Shown here: in pieces, positions 60,445 to 64,000 of the stretch
Numbering within the stretch: position 1 is the stretch's first letter
How the letters are laid out: the number at the start of each line of letters is the position of its first letter
Origin: Vibrio sp. MEBiC08052
GTDB taxonomy: Bacteria; Pseudomonadota; Gammaproteobacteria; Enterobacterales; Vibrionaceae
Assembly: GCF_001506075.1 (NCBI RefSeq)
Contig: NZ_KQ947475.1
Span: forward strand, 661,799-725,798
DNA: 64,000 nt
Reading direction: 5' to 3'
Position numbers and translations under genes: made by a program
Notes under the pieces: generated by a model
What the model was told of the DNA's origin: nothing
Seen by the model: the letters and a program-made list of their open reading frames with translations, nothing else
Databases searched by the model: none

Positions 60445-61059
60445 GTGGAACTCTACGATACCGAAGAACAACAAGTTGAAGCGATTAAGAGTTGGTGGAA
60501 AGAAAATGGCAGATCCGTCATTGTCGGTACTGTTGTTGGCTTAGCTGCAATTCTGGGCTGGAATTATTATCAGTCGTCAGTGAAAGCGGCTCAGGAGGCT
60601 GCCTCTCATCAGTATTCTGATGTTATTGCTTCACTTTCTCAGCAAGGGCTAGACGCAGAAAAAACAGTTCAGAGTTTTATTGAACAGCATTCAGACAGTA
60701 ATTATGCCGTACTGGCAGCGATGCAGTTAGCGAAATCCCAGATTGATGCCAAGCATCTGGATGAAGCGCTTGCTCAGCTTGAGTGGGCCAAAGCGAATAC
60801 TGATGATAAAGCACTGGATACGTTGATTGATTACCGAGTTGCCCGCATTCAGGCTGAACAAGGTAATTATGAGAGTGCCGAGGCATCTTTGAAACAGATT
60901 ACGGACTCAGGCTGGGTTGGCCGTGTTGCTGAACTGAAAGGTGATATCGCGCTGCGTCAGGGCGACAAGAAAGCAGCTTATGTTGCTTATACAGAAGCTC
61001 AGCAGGCTGAGGATGCCAGCCAAACATTACAGATGAAGTTAGATGATCTTGCCAAATAA
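60445..61059 (+). CDS. yfgM: Ancillary SecYEG translocon subunit YfgM (204 aa, GTG start)
   Basis: A short cytoplasmic part (ELYDTEEQQVEAIKSWWKEN) precedes a membrane helix (SVIVGTVVGLAAILGWNYY) and periplasmic TPR-like repeats. It is linked to periplasmic chaperones at the Sec translocon and sits before bamB as usual. Confidence 0.92.
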   Translation: MELYDTEEQQVEAIKSWWKENGRSVIVGTVVGLAAILGWNYYQSSVKAAQEAASHQYSDVIASLSQQGLDAEKTVQSFIEQHSDSNYAVLAAMQLAKSQIDAKHLDEALAQLEWAKANTDDKALDTLIDYRVARIQAEQGNYESAEASLKQITDSGWVGRVAELKGDIALRQGDKKAAYVAYTEAQQAEDASQTLQMKLDDLAK

Positions 61060-61071
61060 GGGCGTTAGTGA

Positions 61072-62232
61072 ATGAAGAAGTGGTTTGGCAACTTATTTTT
61101 AATGGCTGCAGTGACGAGTGGATTGGTTGGATGTTCCGGAGAAGAGGAGTCGGTCGTCATGGCTCCTGTTCCTGTCGTCAATAGCCAGTTTACGCCACAT
61201 ACGGATTGGCGAGCTTCCGTCGGTAGTGGTGTCGGTCATTATTTTTCAAAACTCAAGCCGAAGTATGCCTATGACACCGTTTTTGTTGCAGATCGCAATG
61301 GTTTAGTCAAGGCGCTGAACCCGGAAAATGGCAAAGAGCTCTGGCATCATGATCTTGAAGTTGATGATCCCATCCGCTTGGCCGGAGGAATCGAGGCCGG
61401 ATTTAACCAGATTTATGTCGGTAGCGAAAATGGTCTTGTTTACGCGCTGAATGCTAAAACCGGTGAGCTGAAGTGGAAGCAGAATATCGGGGGGGAAGTT
61501 CTGGCAACCCCGACAACCGATAGTAACCTATTGATCATCAATACCAGCAATGGCAATTTGACAGCTCTGGATCAAAACAGCGGCAAAGAACAATGGGTGA
61601 TTAGTACCGAAGTGCCAAACTTGACGTTACGCGGTGTGAGTGGGCCGGTTGCTGTGTCTGGTGGTGTTTTTTGGGGTACGGCAGGTGGGCGGCTGGCAGC
61701 AGCGATTACGTCTCGTGGGCAGATGATTTGGCAACAACCGATCGGTATACCGAAAGGGGCAACAGAAATTGATCGACTTGTGGATGTAGATTCATCACCA
61801 CTGGTCATCGGGGATTCTCTATATACCATTGGTTATAACGGTCAACTGGTTGATATCGATCTTCGTTCCGGAAAACCTGTCTGGAAACGTACATATTCAT
61901 CAGCAAAAGATATTGCAACTGATGGCGGGCGTCTGTTTATCGCGACTGATGAAGATCATATCGTTGCGGTTGATGCGCGAAGCGGAACGGAATTGTGGAG
62001 TAACCGTAAACTCGAGCATCGTTTGGTAACTGCACCGGTCGTAATCAGTAACTACGTCGTCGTTGGTGACAGCGAAGGTTACTTATATTGGATTGATCGT
62101 AGTAGTGGCGAATTTGTTGCTCAACAGTTTGTCGATAGCAGCGGTTTTGCTGTTTCTCCCATTGCTTTACCAGATAATAGTTATCTGTTGACCACTCGAA
62201 ATGGCGATCTGAAGAAACTGACGATCCGCTAA
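61072..62232 (+). CDS. bamB: Outer membrane assembly lipoprotein BamB (386 aa)
   Basis: A lipoprotein signal ends at LVGC (cysteine about residue 21). An eight-bladed propeller with PQQ-like repeats follows (LVKALNPENGKELWHHDL, LVYALNAKTGELKWKQNI, VDIDLRSGKPVWKR). It helps the BAM complex insert beta-barrel proteins. Confidence 0.96.
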   Translation: MKKWFGNLFLMAAVTSGLVGCSGEEESVVMAPVPVVNSQFTPHTDWRASVGSGVGHYFSKLKPKYAYDTVFVADRNGLVKALNPENGKELWHHDLEVDDPIRLAGGIEAGFNQIYVGSENGLVYALNAKTGELKWKQNIGGEVLATPTTDSNLLIINTSNGNLTALDQNSGKEQWVISTEVPNLTLRGVSGPVAVSGGVFWGTAGGRLAAAITSRGQMIWQQPIGIPKGATEIDRLVDVDSSPLVIGDSLYTIGYNGQLVDIDLRSGKPVWKRTYSSAKDIATDGGRLFIATDEDHIVAVDARSGTELWSNRKLEHRLVTAPVVISNYVVVGDSEGYLYWIDRSSGEFVAQQFVDSSGFAVSPIALPDNSYLLTTRNGDLKKLTIR

Positions 62233-62258
62233 GAATTCGTGATATAATTTTTATAATC

Positions 62259-62294
62259 GGCTCCCGGCTGGCAACAGTTAGGAGCCATTTTATT
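62259..62294 (+). terminator. Probable terminator after bamB
   Basis: GGCTCC pairs with GGAGCC over a long loop and ATTTTATT follows. Confidence 0.5.
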
Positions 62295-62416
62295 GTGGTT
62301 TTGAACGGCTGCTTGTTCTAAGTAGTCGTGCTTTGTGTCACATTGACCGGACTGATGAAATGAATAAATGCAGTCATATGGTGGTACACATCGCATTGAA
62401 CAATTTAGAGGGTGTT

Positions 62417-63907
62417 ATGGTTCCTGTGGTTGCGCTGGTTGGGCGTCCGAATGTCGGTAAATCTACATTATTCAACCGATTAACCCGTACTCGCGATGCA
62501 TTGGTGGCAGACTTTCCCGGTCTGACTCGAGACCGTAAGTATGGTCATGCCAAAGTAGGCGAGCAAGAATTCATCGTCATTGATACCGGTGGTATTGATG
62601 GCGGTGAAGAAGGTGTAGAAAGCAAAATGGCACAACAGTCTCTGGCTGCAATTGAAGAAGCTGATGTTGTGCTATTTATGGTCGATGGCCGTGCCGGATT
62701 GACACCAGCCGATGAAGGGATTGCATCGTATTTACGGAAAATTGAAAAGACTTCGTTTCTGGTTGTGAATAAAGTCGATGGCATTGATGCCGATGCAGCC
62801 AGCGCTGAGTTTTGGCAGTTGGGGATGACACAGATGTTCCAAATTGCAGCTGCCCACGGACGAGGTGTCAGTGCACTGATTGAACGGGTGATGACGCCAA
62901 CGATTGAATCGTTAAAAGCGCAGGCTGAGGCTGAAATCGAAGATCTGACCGAAATCGAGACAGCGGAACAACCGGCAATACACGATTATACCGAGGAAGA
63001 GGCGGAAGCTGAGTATCAGCGTCTGCAAGAGCAACCAATCAAGCTGGCAATTATTGGTCGCCCCAATGTGGGTAAGTCAACCCTCACCAACCGTATTCTG
63101 GGTGAAGAACGTGTTGTCGTTTATGACATGCCCGGTACCACTCGCGATTCGATTTACATTCCAATGCAGCGTCATGAGCGTGAATATGTCTTGATCGATA
63201 CTGCCGGTGTCCGACGTCGTAAGCGCATTCATGAGACCGTAGAAAAATTCTCTGTCGTTAAAACACTCAAAGCGATTGAAGATGCCAACGTTGTATTACT
63301 GTTGATCGATGCGCGGGAAAATATTTCAGATCAGGATTTAAGCTTGCTTGGCTTTGCCTTGAATGCCGGACGTTCTATTGTTCTTGCGGTGAACAAGTGG
63401 GATGGCTTAGATACCGATGTCAAAGAACGGGTGAAAAAAGAGCTCGACCGTCGCTTGGGATTTGTTGATTTTGCCCGTATTCACTTCATTTCAGCGTTAC
63501 ATGGTACAGGCGTTGGTCATTTGTTTGAATCTGTTGAAGAGGCCTACAAATCAGCGACAACACGAGTCAGTACATCGATATTGACTCGTATTATGAAAAT
63601 GGCAACGGAAGATCATCAGGCACCGATGGTTCGGGGGCGGCGCGTTAAATTAAAATATGCGCATGCGGGGGGATATAACCCACCGATTATTGTCATTCAC
63701 GGAAACTTGGTCAATGAGCTGCCTGACTCTTACAAACGTTATTTAATGAATTACTATCGTAAATCTTTGGAAATTATGGGTACACCGATCCGGATTCAGT
63801 TCCAGAACAGTGAAAACCCATATGAGAATAAATCTTCTAAGTTAACGTTGTCTCAAGAAAGACAGAAGAAACGCTTGATGTCGATGATGAAGCATCGTAA
63901 GAAATAG
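62417..63907 (+). CDS. der: Ribosome-assembly GTPase Der (EngA, 496 aa)
   Basis: Two tandem G domains each have their P-loop ([15 protein letters not shown] and [15 protein letters not shown]), switch motif (DTGG / DTAG) and NKVD / NKWD. An acidic linker separates them and a KH-like domain with a basic tail ends the protein. It acts in 50S subunit assembly. The start [14 protein letters not shown] at 62417 follows GAGGG. Confidence 0.97.
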   Translation: MVPVVALVGRPNVGKSTLFNRLTRTRDALVADFPGLTRDRKYGHAKVGEQEFIVIDTGGIDGGEEGVESKMAQQSLAAIEEADVVLFMVDGRAGLTPADEGIASYLRKIEKTSFLVVNKVDGIDADAASAEFWQLGMTQMFQIAAAHGRGVSALIERVMTPTIESLKAQAEAEIEDLTEIETAEQPAIHDYTEEEAEAEYQRLQEQPIKLAIIGRPNVGKSTLTNRILGEERVVVYDMPGTTRDSIYIPMQRHEREYVLIDTAGVRRRKRIHETVEKFSVVKTLKAIEDANVVLLLIDARENISDQDLSLLGFALNAGRSIVLAVNKWDGLDTDVKERVKKELDRRLGFVDFARIHFISALHGTGVGHLFESVEEAYKSATTRVSTSILTRIMKMATEDHQAPMVRGRRVKLKYAHAGGYNPPIIVIHGNLVNELPDSYKRYLMNYYRKSLEIMGTPIRIQFQNSENPYENKSSKLTLSQERQKKRLMSMMKHRKK

Positions 63908-63933
63908 GATTTCGCAGTTCAAGACACATGAAG

Positions 63934-63960
63934 AACCCGGCAGATAAGCCGGGTTTTTTA
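63934..63960 (+). terminator. Terminator of der
   Basis: AACCCGGC pairs with GCCGGGTT around six bases and a T6 run follows. Confidence 0.9.
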
Positions 63961-64000
63961 TGTCTGGCGATTGGTCCCAGTAACCAACTATCTAAGGAAA

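Overview
The window is a stretch of a Vibrio-type gammaproteobacterial chromosome. The host gene order (rdgC; phoB-phoR-pstS-like; ppx-ppk; pstCAB-phoU; peroxiredoxin/oxyR; aceB-aceA; queA-tgt-yajC-secDF; suhB; trmJ; iscRSUA-hscBA-fdx-iscX-pepB-ndk-rlmN-rodZ-ispG-hisS-yfgM-bamB-der) is that of Vibrio chromosome 1, and the long PstC and PstA proteins and moderate GC fit this genus. I cannot name the species.

Positions 64-14481 are a 14,418-bp integrated element between two exact 59-bp copies of the 3' half of a tRNA-Trp gene (64-122 and 14482-14540). It reads as a tailless, membrane-containing phage of the corticovirus (PM2-like) type. It has a two-tyrosine HUH rolling-circle replication protein, a FtsK/HerA-like packaging ATPase, a 268-residue protein that fits a double-jelly-roll major capsid protein, a series of very small membrane proteins, a spike-like protein and a virion-type peptidoglycan hydrolase. 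There are no tail, portal or terminase genes. Replication and virion genes run leftward with start/stop overlaps (1470-11150). The lysogeny genes, a LexA-like repressor and a tyrosine integrase, run rightward from a shared operator region (11151-11293). Apparent cargo sits at both ends: a rightward small gene behind a strong promoter and a leftward two-gene pair near the left end, and a secreted protein and a HEPN-type protein behind the integrase. The HEPN gene is frameshifted at a run of nine C just before its Rx4H motif, which may be a phase-variable switch. A self-contained lectin-like gene with its own terminator interrupts the virion operon.

Positions 14541-18253 are a junction zone. 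It holds a decayed copy of the element's left-end small gene, a small unknown gene, a DUF1904 gene, nfsA, and a complete IS4-family insertion sequence with 29-bp perfect terminal inverted repeats.

From about 18 kb on the window is core chromosome. A ferredoxin and TrhP (tRNA hydroxylation) precede rdgC. A phosphate block (21.1-33.7 kb) groups the PhoBR two-component system, a PstS-like protein, polyphosphate kinase and exopolyphosphatase, and the Pst transporter with PhoU; Pho-box-like repeats precede phoB and pstC. A peroxide-defence pair (peroxiredoxin and OxyR) and the glyoxylate shunt (aceB, aceA) follow. Then come queuosine tRNA modification and Sec translocation genes, the iron-sulfur assembly operon behind two abutting IscR sites, and a housekeeping run ending with the ribosome-assembly GTPase Der.
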